Positions 6,654 through 15,602 of a stretch of DNA of 41,553 nt are shown piece after piece (within the stretch, counting starts at the first letter, position 1; each line of letters starts with the position of its first letter). A program made the position numbers and the translations under genes. This stretch comes from Bradyrhizobium acaciae. GTDB taxonomy: Bacteria > Pseudomonadota > Alphaproteobacteria > Rhizobiales > Xanthobacteraceae. The notes under the pieces were generated by a model. The model did not search any database and had not been told where the DNA came from. It saw nothing but the letters and a program-made list of their open reading frames with translations. The stretch covers positions 1 to 41,553 of the forward strand of contig NZ_JACMYK010000061.1 of NCBI RefSeq assembly GCF_020889785.1, given 5' to 3'.

Positions 6654-9188
6654 ATGACCGAGCCGAGCAAATTGCCCCATCACGGCGTTCCCGAGCACCA
6701 GCCGGTGGCTGGCGGCATCGCCGCGCGTGCGCGGGCAGCCGCAGGTCCGCAATATCTCAACGGCCTCAATCCGGAGCAGCGCGAGGCGGTCGAGACGCTC
6801 GACGGTCCCGTGCTGGTGCTCGCCGGCGCCGGCACCGGCAAGACGCGTGTGCTGACCACACGCATCGCGCATATCCTGAGTCAGGGCCGCGCGCGGCCGC
6901 AAGAGATCCTGTCGGTGACCTTCACCAACAAGGCGGCGCGCGAGATGAAGCTGCGGCTCGGCCAGATGCTGGGCCAGGCGGTCGAGGGCATGCCGTGGCT
7001 CGGCACCTTCCACTCCATCGGCGGCCGCATCCTGCGCATCCATGCCGAGCTCGTGCAGCTCAAATCCAACTTCACGGTGCTCGACGTCGACGACCAGGTG
7101 CGGCTTCTGAAGCAATTGCTGCAGGCCGAGAACATCGACGACAAGCGCTGGCCGGCGCGGATGCTGGCCGGCCTGATCGACAGCTGGAAGAACCGCGGGC
7201 TGTCGCCGTCGCAGGTGCCCGCGGGCGAGGCCGCTTCATTCGGCAACGGCAAGGGCGGCAAGATCTACGCGACCTATCAGGAGCGGCTGAAGATCCTCAA
7301 CGCCGCCGATTTCGGCGACCTGCTGCTCGAGAACATCAGGCTGTTCCGCGAGAACCCCGATGTTCTCCGGCAGTACCAGAACCGCTTCAAGTTCATCCTG
7401 GTCGACGAATATCAGGACACCAACGTCGCGCAGTATCTGTGGCTGCGCCTGCTGTCGCAGGCGCCGTCGCGGCCGGGTCTTCCGATCTCGGCAATCATTC
7501 CCGGAGCGACCGACGCTGAACCGGCGAAGGAAGACGCTACCGCCCAGCCGGCGCTGACTCCGCCTTCCGCTCCTCCCCGAAACATCTGCTGCGTCGGCGA
7601 CGACGACCAGTCGATCTATGGCTGGCGCGGCGCCGAGGTCGACAACATCCTGCGCTTCGATCATGATTTTCCCGGCGCCAAGGTGATCCGGCTCGAACGC
7701 AATTACCGCTCCACCGGCCACATCCTGGCCGCGGCCTCGCATCTGATCGCGCATAACGAAGGCCGGCTCGGCAAGACGCTGCGCACAGAGGATGTCGACG
7801 GCGAGAAGGTCACCGTCACCGGCTCCTGGGATTCGGAAGAGGAAGCGCGCGGGATCGGCGAGGAGCTCGAGGAGCTGCAGCGATCGGGCGAGAATCTCAA
7901 CAACGTCGCCATCCTGGTCCGCGCCTCGTTCCAGATGCGCGAATTTGAAGACCGCTTCGTCACGCTCGGCCTGCCCTATCGCGTGATCGGCGGCCCCCGA
8001 TTCTATGAGCGCGCCGAAATCCGCGACGCGCTGGCCTATCTGCGCACGATCAATTCGCCGGCCGACGATCTCGCCTTCGAGCGCATCGTCAACGTGCCCA
8101 AGCGGGGGCTCGGCGACGCCACCGTGCAGCTGCTGCACGACCATGCCCGCAAGCGCCGCATTCCGCTGTTCGAGGCGGCGCGTGCCGTGGTCGAGACCGA
8201 CGAGCTGAAGCCGAAGGCGCGCGGCTCCCTGCGCGACCTCGTGATGCAGTTCGACCGCTGGCGCGCCCAGCGCGAGGTCACCTCGCACACGGAGCTCGCC
8301 GAGATCGTGCTCGACGAGAGCGGCTATACCGAGATGTGGCAGAAGGACCGCTCGGCCGACGCCGCGGGCCGGCTCGACAACCTCAAGGAACTGGTGCGGT
8401 CGATGGAGGAATTCGAGAACCTGCAAGGGTTTCTCGAACATATCTCGCTGGTGATGGACCGCGACGGCGACGCCGGCGACGAGGCGGTGTCGCTGATGAC
8501 GCTGCATTCGGCCAAGGGCCTGGAGTTCGACAATGTGTTCCTGCCGGGCTGGGAGGAAGGCCTGTTCCCGAGCCAGCGCACGCTCGACGAACAGGGCCGC
8601 GCCGGGCTCGAGGAGGAGCGCCGCCTCGCCCATGTCGGGCTCACGCGGGCACGCCGCCGCGCAAAAATCTATTTCGCGACCAACCGCCGCATCCATGGCA
8701 CCTGGTCGACCACGATCCCCTCGCGCTTCCTCGACGAGCTGCCGGCGCACAATGTCGAGATCACCGAGTCCAAGGGCGGATCGGGCTGGGGCGGCAGCGG
8801 CGGCTATGGCGCCTCGCGCTTCGACAACCTCGAATCATTCGGCTCGAGCTATTCGACCCCGGGCTGGCAGCGCGCCCAGGCCAACCGCAACCGTGGCGGC
8901 GGGGGACGCAGCGGCGGGTTCGAGGAGCGGCAGTCGTCGTTTACAGGCTCGCGAAGCGATGCCTCTTCCGATAGCTTCGGCCGCACCAAACGCGGCCCCA
9001 TGGTCATCGAAGGCGAGCTGGTGGCGAAGTCCACGGGCACGACGTCGGAATTTTCGCTGGACGACCGGGTGTTTCACCAGAAATTCGGCTACGGCCATGT
9101 GGTGAAGATCGACGGCAACAAGCTGACCATCGCCTTCGAAAAGGCCGGCGAGAAGAAGGTGGTCGACAGCTTTGTGGAACGGGCGTGA
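6654..9188 (+). CDS. uvrD: ATP-dependent DNA helicase UvrD/PcrA
   Basis: An 844-aa superfamily 1A helicase that unwinds DNA 3'-5' in nucleotide excision and mismatch repair. Motifs in order: Q-motif LNPEQREAV, Walker A AGAGTGKT (57-64), FTNKAAREM (Ia), Walker B VDEYQDTN (from 250), DDQSIYGWRGA (III, about 316), LERNYRST (IV), LMTLHSAKGLEFDNVF (V) and VGLTRARR (VI). The C-terminal ~45 residues (VFHQKFGYGHVVKIDG) form the PcrA-type Tudor-like RNA polymerase-binding domain, preceded by a Gly/Ser/Arg-rich linker. ATG 6654 is preferred to 6624 because the protein then begins MTEPSKLP. Between motifs II and III lies a Pro/Ala-rich insertion of about 40 residues. Confidence 0.95.
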   Translation: MTEPSKLPHHGVPEHQPVAGGIAARARAAAGPQYLNGLNPEQREAVETLDGPVLVLAGAGTGKTRVLTTRIAHILSQGRARPQEILSVTFTNKAAREMKLRLGQMLGQAVEGMPWLGTFHSIGGRILRIHAELVQLKSNFTVLDVDDQVRLLKQLLQAENIDDKRWPARMLAGLIDSWKNRGLSPSQVPAGEAASFGNGKGGKIYATYQERLKILNAADFGDLLLENIRLFRENPDVLRQYQNRFKFILVDEYQDTNVAQYLWLRLLSQAPSRPGLPISAIIPGATDAEPAKEDATAQPALTPPSAPPRNICCVGDDDQSIYGWRGAEVDNILRFDHDFPGAKVIRLERNYRSTGHILAAASHLIAHNEGRLGKTLRTEDVDGEKVTVTGSWDSEEEARGIGEELEELQRSGENLNNVAILVRASFQMREFEDRFVTLGLPYRVIGGPRFYERAEIRDALAYLRTINSPADDLAFERIVNVPKRGLGDATVQLLHDHARKRRIPLFEAARAVVETDELKPKARGSLRDLVMQFDRWRAQREVTSHTELAEIVLDESGYTEMWQKDRSADAAGRLDNLKELVRSMEEFENLQGFLEHISLVMDRDGDAGDEAVSLMTLHSAKGLEFDNVFLPGWEEGLFPSQRTLDEQGRAGLEEERRLAHVGLTRARRRAKIYFATNRRIHGTWSTTIPSRFLDELPAHNVEITESKGGSGWGGSGGYGASRFDNLESFGSSYSTPGWQRAQANRNRGGGGRSGGFEERQSSFTGSRSDASSDSFGRTKRGPMVIEGELVAKSTGTTSEFSLDDRVFHQKFGYGHVVKIDGNKLTIAFEKAGEKKVVDSFVERA

Positions 9189-9206
9189 CAGAGAGGCCTT
9201 CTCTGT
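9188..9206 (+). terminator. Short hairpin at the end of the helicase gene
   Basis: ACAGAGA (9188-9194) and TCTCTGT (9200-9206) form a 7-bp stem around GGCCT, starting at the last base of the stop codon. No T-run follows, so termination strength is uncertain. Confidence 0.4.
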
Positions 9207-9251
9207 TCGTAGCTCTTGACCCCAGTTGATTTCATGGGTTGAGATACACCC

Positions 9252-9665
9252 ATGGTCCGGGGCGGGTTTTTCCTTTTTGTCGTTGCGCTCACTGCGCCGT
9301 CGCTTGCGGTCGCGGAGACAATGAGCTTTGGCGATTCGGCAGCGCAGCTCGCCAAGGCGTGCGGCGCCGACATCACCGCAAACTGCCGCGGCGTCAATCT
9401 CGACTCCAACCGCCTCAAGGAATGCCTGTCGCGCAACCGCGACGTGATATCGCCGCAGTGCAAGGAGAGCTACTTCTCCACCCTCGACGCGATCCAGAAG
9501 CGGATCGCGGCGCGCGTCACCGTGGCGAACGCCTGCACCCGCGAGATCGTCAAGGTCTGCGGCGGCTCGACCAAGGAGACCAGCAAGTCGGTCCCCTGCC
9601 TCGTCAGCGCCAAGGGCCTCAGCCGCAATTGCGCCCAGGCGATCAACGATGCGGGGTATCAATGA
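9252..9665 (+). CDS. Periplasmic protein with two tandem four-cysteine repeats
   Basis: A 137-aa exported protein. Residues 1-21 form a signal peptide (VRGG then FFLFVVALTAP, cleavage after AVA). The mature part carries eight cysteines in two near-identical arrays: 37-45-58-70 and 95-103-116-127, that is C-x7-C-x12-C-x10/11-C. Local sequence (ADITANC, LKECLSRN, SPQC) resembles the cysteine-rich GLG1-type repeat (PF00839) found in eukaryotic Golgi proteins and in short alphaproteobacterial secreted proteins. Disulfides are expected in the periplasm; molecular function is unknown. Its TGA (9663-9665) overlaps the start of the OmpA-domain gene, so the two are translationally coupled. Confidence 0.85.
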   Translation: MVRGGFFLFVVALTAPSLAVAETMSFGDSAAQLAKACGADITANCRGVNLDSNRLKECLSRNRDVISPQCKESYFSTLDAIQKRIAARVTVANACTREIVKVCGGSTKETSKSVPCLVSAKGLSRNCAQAINDAGYQ

Positions 9666-10348
9666 TGCGGCCGTCGACGCGAGGCCTGCGCGACATTGGT
9701 CTTTTGGGCCTGCTCGGCACGCTGGCCTTGCTGGCGATGCCGACCGCGCATGCGCAGACCGCCATCACGCGCGACGACGTCATCGCCAAGCTGAATCACT
9801 ACGAGACAGACACCGAAATCGATGTCCCCGCGCTGCGCCAGCAGGCGGCCGAACGATCGAAGTCACGCTCGAAGAACGAGCCGCCGCCCTCGAAGCGCCC
9901 GCCGATCGCCCCTGACCTCACCAAGCTGCCGACGTTCAACGCCGACATCCAGTTCGACGTCGACACGCCGATCGTGCTGCCGGACTCCTACCAGACCGTC
10001 GGGCGCATCGCCGATGCGCTGACGCAGTCCTCGCTGCTGCCGTACACGTTCCTGATCGTCGGCCACATCGAATCGACCGGACGGCGCGAGAACAACGTGC
10101 TGCTGAGCCAGCGGCGGGCCGACGCCATCCGCGACATCCTGATCAACACCTTCAAGATTACGCCGAAGCGCCTGCAATCGGTCGGTCTCGGCGAAGAACA
10201 GTTGCTCGACCCCGCCCGGCCCAATGCACCTGTCAACAACCAGGTGCAGATCATGCTGGTCGGCAAGCTCGCCGACACCGCGCCGCCCGCGCATCCTGCG
10301 CCAGCGGCCGCCGCCAAGAAGCCGGCGAAACCCGCGAAGAGGCATTAG
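9662..10348 (+). CDS. OmpA-domain periplasmic/outer-membrane protein
   Basis: A 228-aa protein with a signal peptide ending AHA-QT, a spacer rich in Lys, Ser and Pro (about residues 60-85) and a C-terminal OmpA/MotB-like peptidoglycan-binding domain: FNADIQFDVDTPIVLP, then VGHIESTGRRENNVLLSQRRADAI, then VGLGEEQLLD. The family pattern is G-H-x-D/E-x-x-G-x-x-x-x-N-x-x-L-S-x-x-R-A; here the acidic residue is Glu instead of Asp. It ends in an Ala/Pro/Lys tail. The start is ATG 9662 or the adjacent ATG 9665, overlapping the previous stop. It probably anchors envelope components to peptidoglycan, with the cysteine-repeat protein as a possible partner. Confidence 0.85.
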   Translation: MMRPSTRGLRDIGLLGLLGTLALLAMPTAHAQTAITRDDVIAKLNHYETDTEIDVPALRQQAAERSKSRSKNEPPPSKRPPIAPDLTKLPTFNADIQFDVDTPIVLPDSYQTVGRIADALTQSSLLPYTFLIVGHIESTGRRENNVLLSQRRADAIRDILINTFKITPKRLQSVGLGEEQLLDPARPNAPVNNQVQIMLVGKLADTAPPAHPAPAAAAKKPAKPAKRH

Positions 10349-10498
10349 CGCGGCCTTTCCGCCACACGCAGAACGAATTTTCTGCCCCAGCGGGTGATTG
10401 CAGAACGGATTATGCGTCCCTATCTGCGGTTGACCCCGCATCGTGCCGCGCCCGGGCTCCAATCCGCGCGCGCCCTTTCCTCACGCTTCCGATCCTCC

Positions 10499-11404
<906 letters not shown>

Positions 11405-11422
<18 letters not shown>

Positions 11423-11483
11423 AGTTCCTATCAGTTTTGCCGCTCCCTCTTCATAGGAACTTCAAACTCTAATGCCGCACCAG
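11405..11483. repeat. 27-bp inverted repeat overlapping the end of the ABC ATPase gene
   Basis: The left arm 11405-11431 includes the last codons and stop of the ATPase gene. The right arm, 11453-11468 plus 11473-11483, is its exact reverse complement except for a 4-nt insertion (CTAA). The arms enclose a 21-nt loop. The match comprises 11 bp (CTGGTGCGGCA) and 16 bp (AGTTTGAAGTTCCTAT). In RNA this would be a very stable stem, so it may act as a terminator, attenuator or 3'-end stabiliser. Confidence 0.85.
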
Positions 11484-11496
11484 AATCATAAGTTTT

Positions 11497-11571
11497 CTAG
11501 CGCTCCTTCGATTTCGAAGTTCGCATCGGAGGCTCCGCAGAAGCATGCGAACTTCGAAATCAGAGCGCTAG
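11497..11571. repeat. Second long inverted repeat before the ABC permease gene
   Basis: CTAGCGCTC (11497-11505) and GATTTCGAAGTTCGCAT (11510-11526) pair exactly with ATGCGAACTTCGAAATC (11545-11561) and GAGCGCTAG (11563-11571), with a 4/1-nt internal loop. The apical part holds a small CGGAG/CTCCG stem (11527-11537). The right arm ends 10 nt before the permease ATG, so the fold would sit on its ribosome binding region. Confidence 0.85.
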
Positions 11572-11581
11572 TGAGGGCGCC

Positions 11582-12343
11582 ATGAACTACCGCGCAATCC
11601 GGGCGATCTATCTGTTCGAAATGGCGCGCACCTGGCGTACGCTGCTGCAGAGCATCGTCTCGCCCGTGGTCTCGACATCGCTGTATTTCGTGGTGTTCGG
11701 CGCAGCGATCGGCTCGCGCATCACCGAGGTCGAGGGCGTCAGCTACGGCACGTTCATCGTGCCCGGGCTCGTGATGCTGTCGGTGCTGACGCAGAGCATT
11801 TCCAACGCCTCGTTCGGCATCTACTTCCCGAAATTCGCCGGCACGATCTACGAGATCCTGTCGGCGCCGATCTCCTATTTCGAGATCGTCATCGGCTATG
11901 TCGGCGCGGCCGCCACCAAGTCGATCATCCTCGGCCTGATCATCCTGGCGACCGCCGGACTTTTTGTGCCTCTGCACATCCAGCATCCGGTGTGGATGCT
12001 GACCTTCCTGGTGCTGACCGCCGTCACCTTCAGCCTGTTCGGTTTCATCATCGGCATCTGGGCCGACGGATTCGAGAAGCTGCAGATGATTCCGATGCTG
12101 GTGGTGACGCCGCTGACCTTCCTCGGCGGCAGCTTCTATTCGGTGAACATGCTGCCGTCGGGCTGGCGCACCATCACGCTGTTCAATCCGGTGGTCTATC
12201 TGATCTCCGGCTTCCGCTGGAGTTTCTACGAGATCGCCGATGTCAGCGTCGGGCTCAGCCTCGGCATGACTGCGGGCTTTCTGATCGCCTGCATGGTGAT
12301 CGTGGCCTGGATTTTCAGAACGGGTTACCGGCTCAAGAACTGA
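11582..12343 (+). CDS. ABC-2 type exporter, permease (DrrB/NodJ-like)
   Basis: A 253-aa integral membrane protein with about six helices, an amphipathic N-terminus and the ABC-2 signature zone late in the protein (PLTFLGGSFYSVNMLPSGWR followed by NPVVYLISGFRWSF). It forms the channel of an exporter with the ATPase encoded just upstream. GTGAGGGCGCC lies immediately before ATG 11582, with GAGG (11573-11576) as a close ribosome site. A hairpin (12341-12359) overlaps the stop codon. The long inverted repeats between ATPase and permease may set their expression ratio. Cargo is unknown. Confidence 0.92.
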   Translation: MNYRAIRAIYLFEMARTWRTLLQSIVSPVVSTSLYFVVFGAAIGSRITEVEGVSYGTFIVPGLVMLSVLTQSISNASFGIYFPKFAGTIYEILSAPISYFEIVIGYVGAAATKSIILGLIILATAGLFVPLHIQHPVWMLTFLVLTAVTFSLFGFIIGIWADGFEKLQMIPMLVVTPLTFLGGSFYSVNMLPSGWRTITLFNPVVYLISGFRWSFYEIADVSVGLSLGMTAGFLIACMVIVAWIFRTGYRLKN

Positions 12344-12390
12344 CTTGCGAAGCAAGTCATTCCGGGGCTCGCCTTAGCGCGAACCCGGAC
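12341..12390 (+). terminator. Stop-overlapping hairpin plus GC-rich palindrome
   Basis: TGACTTGC (12341-12348) and GCAAGTCA (12352-12359) form an 8-bp stem beginning at the permease stop codon. It is followed by TCCGGGGCTCGC...GCGCGAACCCGGA, a second fold. The combination resembles a dispersed palindromic repeat and could serve both convergent genes as a terminator; no T-tract is seen. Confidence 0.5.
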
Positions 12391-12402
12391 TGACGATCCC
12401 GA

Positions 12403-12798
12403 TCAGTAGCAATGGAAATGGCCGTGGCGGTAATAGCCGCGGCAGCGGTGGCCGCGGCGGTAGCCGCGATCCGGGATGCCGAACACGCCCTTCACCGCGC
12501 CCATGGCCCCACCAACACCGGCGCCGACGGCGCCGCCAACCACACCGCCTACCGGCCCGGCGACCCGATTGCCCTCATAGGCGCCCTCGTGGGCCCCGCG
12601 GACGATGCCCTGGGCCTGGCCGGCATGGGGCACTGCGACCAGCGTCAATGCGAGGGCTGCGGCCGCAAGCAGGAGCGCGCGGAGAGGCCGGCTGGGACGA
12701 TGGCCGCGGTCTTGACCTTGTAGTTGTTCATTGAGGTTCCTTGATGCGCGGCGCGAATGCGCCGCCGGGCGGGATTTGTGAAACGCCCATGCGGCCAA
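12403..12798 (-). CDS. Glycine-zipper envelope protein, signal peptide possibly frameshifted
   Basis: The mature part (about 70 residues after AGQAQG) has a glycine-zipper segment (GPVGGVVGGAVGAGVGGAMG) and a His/Tyr/Arg-rich C-terminus (RGYYRHGHFHCY), as in small exported glycine-zipper proteins. A hydrophobic signal segment (ALLLAAAALALTLVAV) precedes it. The start is doubtful. In this frame the only upstream Met (12798) adds about 35 odd residues. AAGGA with a good ATG at 12731 lies in another frame that reads MNNYKVKTAAIVPAGLSAR, then stops after 28 codons. Removing one CG from GCGCGC (12675-12680) would join them into a normal signal peptide. So either a recent frameshift or a sequence error is likely. 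Confidence 0.6.
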   Translation of the reverse strand: MAAWAFHKSRPAAHSRRASRNLNEQLQGQDRGHRPSRPLRALLLAAAALALTLVAVPHAGQAQGIVRGAHEGAYEGNRVAGPVGGVVGGAVGAGVGGAMGAVKGVFGIPDRGYRRGHRCRGYYRHGHFHCY

Positions 12799-13020
12799 AT
12801 GGTTGCCTGTCGATGACCAATTGGCGACGCGGTCGCGCCCTGCTCGCGAAAAAGTCAGCCCACCGTGACGGGCCGGCCCGGCTTCGGCCTTGTTTGCGCC
12901 GTGCGCGGGATTAACGATGCCCCGGGTCCGTCACTGGAACCAAATTCGGATTCCGTGCATATTGGTTGCCGGGGACGGAGAGCCGCGGCTTTGCGATCAG
13001 GCCTGGAGGCCAAAGGTAAA

Positions 13021-13821
13021 ATGCGTTCGTTCCTCATTGCGTTCACTTCCGTGATGCTTTTCACGGCCGGCGCCGCGCAGGCCAAGGTCGATATCACCAT
13101 CGACAAGGACAACCAGCAGATGACCGTCGCGGTCGACGGCGTCGCCCGCTATCACTGGCCAGTCTCGACCGGCATCCCTTCGCGCGAGACTCCCAACGGC
13201 AGCTTCCGCGCCTTCCGCATGGAAGAGGATCACTACTCCAAGGAATTCGACGACGCGCCGATGCCGCATTCGATCTTCTTCACCAAGATCGGTCACGCGA
13301 TTCACGGCACCGACTCGGTGAATCGCTTGGGTACCCCGGCCTCGCATGGTTGCGTGCGGCTGTCGCGCGACAACGCGACGACGCTCTACGCGCTGGTCCA
13401 GAAGGAAGGCGTGCTCAACACCACGGTGACGCTGACCGGATCGTCCCAGGTCGCGCTGGCGCGCAATCCGCGCGGGCGCAACGCCACGGCTGTCGCTCGC
13501 TCTGCGCCGCAGCAATATGACGGGCAGTACGGCACCGCTGCCGCCGGCGACCCTGTCGTGCTGACACCGCAGCCGCGCGAATATCCTGCGCAGGCCCGGG
13601 CCGACGACGGCTACATCTATCCGGCCGACGGCAGTTCGACCGACCAGCGCTACCCCGCACCCCCGTCAAGCCGCCGCGTCTACGGCGCGCAGGCCTACGG
13701 CCAGCAGCAATATTACGGCAACCAGGGCTACGCGGCGGCACCGCAGGGCTACTATCAGCCGCGGCCTTACTATCAGCAGCAGCAGCGCGGCGGCTTCTAC
13801 GGCAACAGCTACCAAGACTGA
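13021..13821 (+). CDS. L,D-transpeptidase (YkuD domain), exported
   Basis: A 266-aa exported enzyme. The signal peptide (MRSFLIAFTSVMLFTAGAAQA) is followed by a YkuD domain with the catalytic signature H95-G-T-D...(13 residues)...S108-H-G-C111-V-R-L; Cys111 is the nucleophile. Such enzymes make 3-3 cross-links in peptidoglycan or attach proteins to it, and are prominent in polar-growing Rhizobiales. The last ~90 residues form a Tyr/Gln/Gly/Pro-rich low-complexity tail (YGQQQYYGNQGY), unusual and probably disordered. ATG 13021 follows AAAGG closely and GGAGG at 13003-13007. The upstream in-frame extension lacks a signal peptide and is rejected. The 257 bases downstream to the next gene hold nothing I recognise. 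Confidence 0.92.
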   Translation: MRSFLIAFTSVMLFTAGAAQAKVDITIDKDNQQMTVAVDGVARYHWPVSTGIPSRETPNGSFRAFRMEEDHYSKEFDDAPMPHSIFFTKIGHAIHGTDSVNRLGTPASHGCVRLSRDNATTLYALVQKEGVLNTTVTLTGSSQVALARNPRGRNATAVARSAPQQYDGQYGTAAAGDPVVLTPQPREYPAQARADDGYIYPADGSSTDQRYPAPPSSRRVYGAQAYGQQQYYGNQGYAAAPQGYYQPRPYYQQQQRGGFYGNSYQD

Positions 13822-14078
13822 GACGCGCTCCTGATCCACTGACGGCGCCGCAGACAGTGCGCCGTCAGTTCACACGCCCCTCACCCGCTTGTGACCGCCG
13901 CAAAGGGCCCGTGCCGCCGCACGCCGTGGCTGGTCGTCACGCCGTCATCTGATTGTAAAATTAGCCCGATATTCGGCGGCAAAAGCGCCCGCCTGGCCTC
14001 TGGAGGCCGATTCACGCGGAATGCCCGACGAGATCAGGGCCAAAGCGCGGGTCAGTTAGGGCAAGATCAGAGGTCGAA

Positions 14079-14927
14079 ATGAAACGGGGCATCATTGTCC
14101 TATGCCTGTGCGTCGTGACGATGGCCGGCTACTTCACCACGGACAGATGGGCCGTCAGTCACACGACCATGACGTTCCACGACGTGCTGCGCGACGACCG
14201 CAACGTCACGGTCGAGGTCGCGGTCCGTCGCGACCGGCAAATGCAGGCGATGGCGGAGATGATCGAGCTGCCGGTCGCGATCCTGAGCCACGGCAACACC
14301 GTCAGGAACACGGAGTACTCGTTCCTCACCAATTTGTTCGCATCGCGCGGCTACCTCGTGGTCAGCATCCAGCGCGATCTCGACACCGATGCGCCGATGG
14401 TGACCAAGGTCGGCGAGGAATATGTCGGGCGCCGCATGCAGTACAATCGCGGCGTCTTCAACATCATGTATGCGATCGACGAGCTCAAGAAGCGTTATCC
14501 GAACGCCAACTATCGCCAGCTGACCTTGATCGGCCACTCCAACGGCGGCGACATCTCGATGTTCTTCGCCAAGCAGCATCCCGACCTGGTCAAGAAGGTC
14601 GTGACGCTGGACAATCTGCGCGTGCCCTTCATCACCGACAGCAAGATCAAGATCCTGTCGTTCCGCTCCAAGGACCCGGTGTTCAAGGCCGATCCGGGCG
14701 TCGTGCCCGACGACGACACCTGCGCCAAGCTCGGCATCAAGGTGGTCCGGACCGAATTCCATCACAACGACCTCAGCGACCGCGGCCCGGACAGCGCGAA
14801 ATCATCGATCCAGGCGGGGGTGGAGCAATTCCTCGACGAGGACGCCGGCGAGACGACGCCGACGATGCCGCTGATTGCCGCGTCGGCGCCCACTGCAACG
14901 AATGCAGCGCTGCCGGAGAAGAAATAG
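14079..14927 (+). CDS. Exported or membrane-anchored alpha/beta hydrolase
   Basis: A 282-aa protein with an N-terminal hydrophobic segment (IIVLCLCVVTMAGYF) serving as signal peptide or anchor. It has an alpha/beta-hydrolase nucleophile elbow G-H-S154-N-G-G. PVAILSHGNTVRN supplies the oxyanion-hole strand, and later acidic and histidine residues (ASP in RSKDPVF, HHNDLSDRG) are candidate triad members. Such proteins hydrolyse esters or lipids; no specific substrate is indicated. It ends in an Ala/Thr/Pro-rich tail. AGAGG lies before ATG 14079. It is convergent with the DUF308-like gene, 13 nt between stops. Confidence 0.8.
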   Translation: MKRGIIVLCLCVVTMAGYFTTDRWAVSHTTMTFHDVLRDDRNVTVEVAVRRDRQMQAMAEMIELPVAILSHGNTVRNTEYSFLTNLFASRGYLVVSIQRDLDTDAPMVTKVGEEYVGRRMQYNRGVFNIMYAIDELKKRYPNANYRQLTLIGHSNGGDISMFFAKQHPDLVKKVVTLDNLRVPFITDSKIKILSFRSKDPVFKADPGVVPDDDTCAKLGIKVVRTEFHHNDLSDRGPDSAKSSIQAGVEQFLDEDAGETTPTMPLIAASAPTATNAALPEKK

Positions 14928-14940
14928 CCGTCGCGGACGG

Positions 14941-15498
14941 TTACGCACGCGCGCTGCGATAGGCCGTGGCAAAGAGCCAGATCGCTGACAGCAGGAAATA
15001 GAACGCGCCGAAGCCCGCATAGGGAGCGACGTCGAGAATCGTCGGCGCGACGGTGCCGACGGATCGGCTGATCATGTAGCCGCCGGCGAGTGCCGACTGG
15101 GCGCCGCTCAGGATCATCGCCCATTGCGCGCCATCAAGGCGCCAGCGCCTGACGCCGGTGGACGATTGCAATACACCCGCGAGGATCGCCCAAATCCCAA
15201 ACACGCCGAGAACGGCAAAGCTGCTGTGGCTGATCGCCACGATCACGGCGAGTGCCGTTATCGCGCTGACCACGACATTCAATGCCTGGGACGGGTTGGC
15301 CTTCAGCCCGCCGCTGACCCGGGCGTCAGCCAGATTGGCGACGGCGTCCCATGCCGGGTAGATCACGAGCAGGAACGCTGCGGGACCGATTTGCCCGCTG
15401 AAAACGACGGCGGCGGCAACCCAGGCGATCGAGAAGATCGCGCGCCCGAAATAGTAGGATTGCAGCCAGCTGGATTGGGCCGAAAGTCGGCTTTGCAT
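14941..15498 (-). CDS. DUF308/HdeD-like integral membrane protein
   Basis: A 185-aa protein with about six hydrophobic helices and short loops; the paired-helix layout and Gly/Ala-rich segments resemble the DUF308/HdeD family, whose best-known member is linked to acid resistance. No enzyme motif is visible. AGGAG (15506-15510 on the reverse strand) lies 7 nt before ATG 15498. It is divergent from the TetR regulator, and an 18-bp operator covers its -10 region, so it is very probably the target of that repressor. Function beyond membrane location is unknown. Confidence 0.75.
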   Translation of the reverse strand: MQSRLSAQSSWLQSYYFGRAIFSIAWVAAAVVFSGQIGPAAFLLVIYPAWDAVANLADARVSGGLKANPSQALNVVVSAITALAVIVAISHSSFAVLGVFGIWAILAGVLQSSTGVRRWRLDGAQWAMILSGAQSALAGGYMISRSVGTVAPTILDVAPYAGFGAFYFLLSAIWLFATAYRSARA

Positions 15499-15518
15499 TG
15501 ATGAGCTCCTGTGTTTAT

Positions 15519-15536
15519 CTATCTACTAGTAGGTAG
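15519..15536. promoter_or_regulatory. Operator 1 for the TetR regulator
   Basis: CTATCTACTAGTAGGTAG is an 18-bp inverted repeat with a single mismatch between halves. Read on the other strand it begins CTACCTACTAG, sharing CTACCTAC with operator 2. It overlaps the -10 hexamer of the minus-strand promoter, so binding would block the membrane-protein gene. Confidence 0.7.
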
Positions 15537-15554
15537 ACACGCCTCTCGGGTCAA
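15526..15554 (-). promoter_or_regulatory. Promoter for the DUF308-like gene
   Basis: On the minus strand TTGACC (15554-15549) and TACTAG (15531-15526) are separated by 17 nt, a sigma-70-like arrangement 28 nt upstream of the start codon. The -10 match is modest; the position inside operator 1 supports it. Confidence 0.5.
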
Positions 15555-15602
15555 TCCGGCGCTCGGACACCTTGTTGTGTCAGACTGGGGTGCCGCGCTG
15601 GC

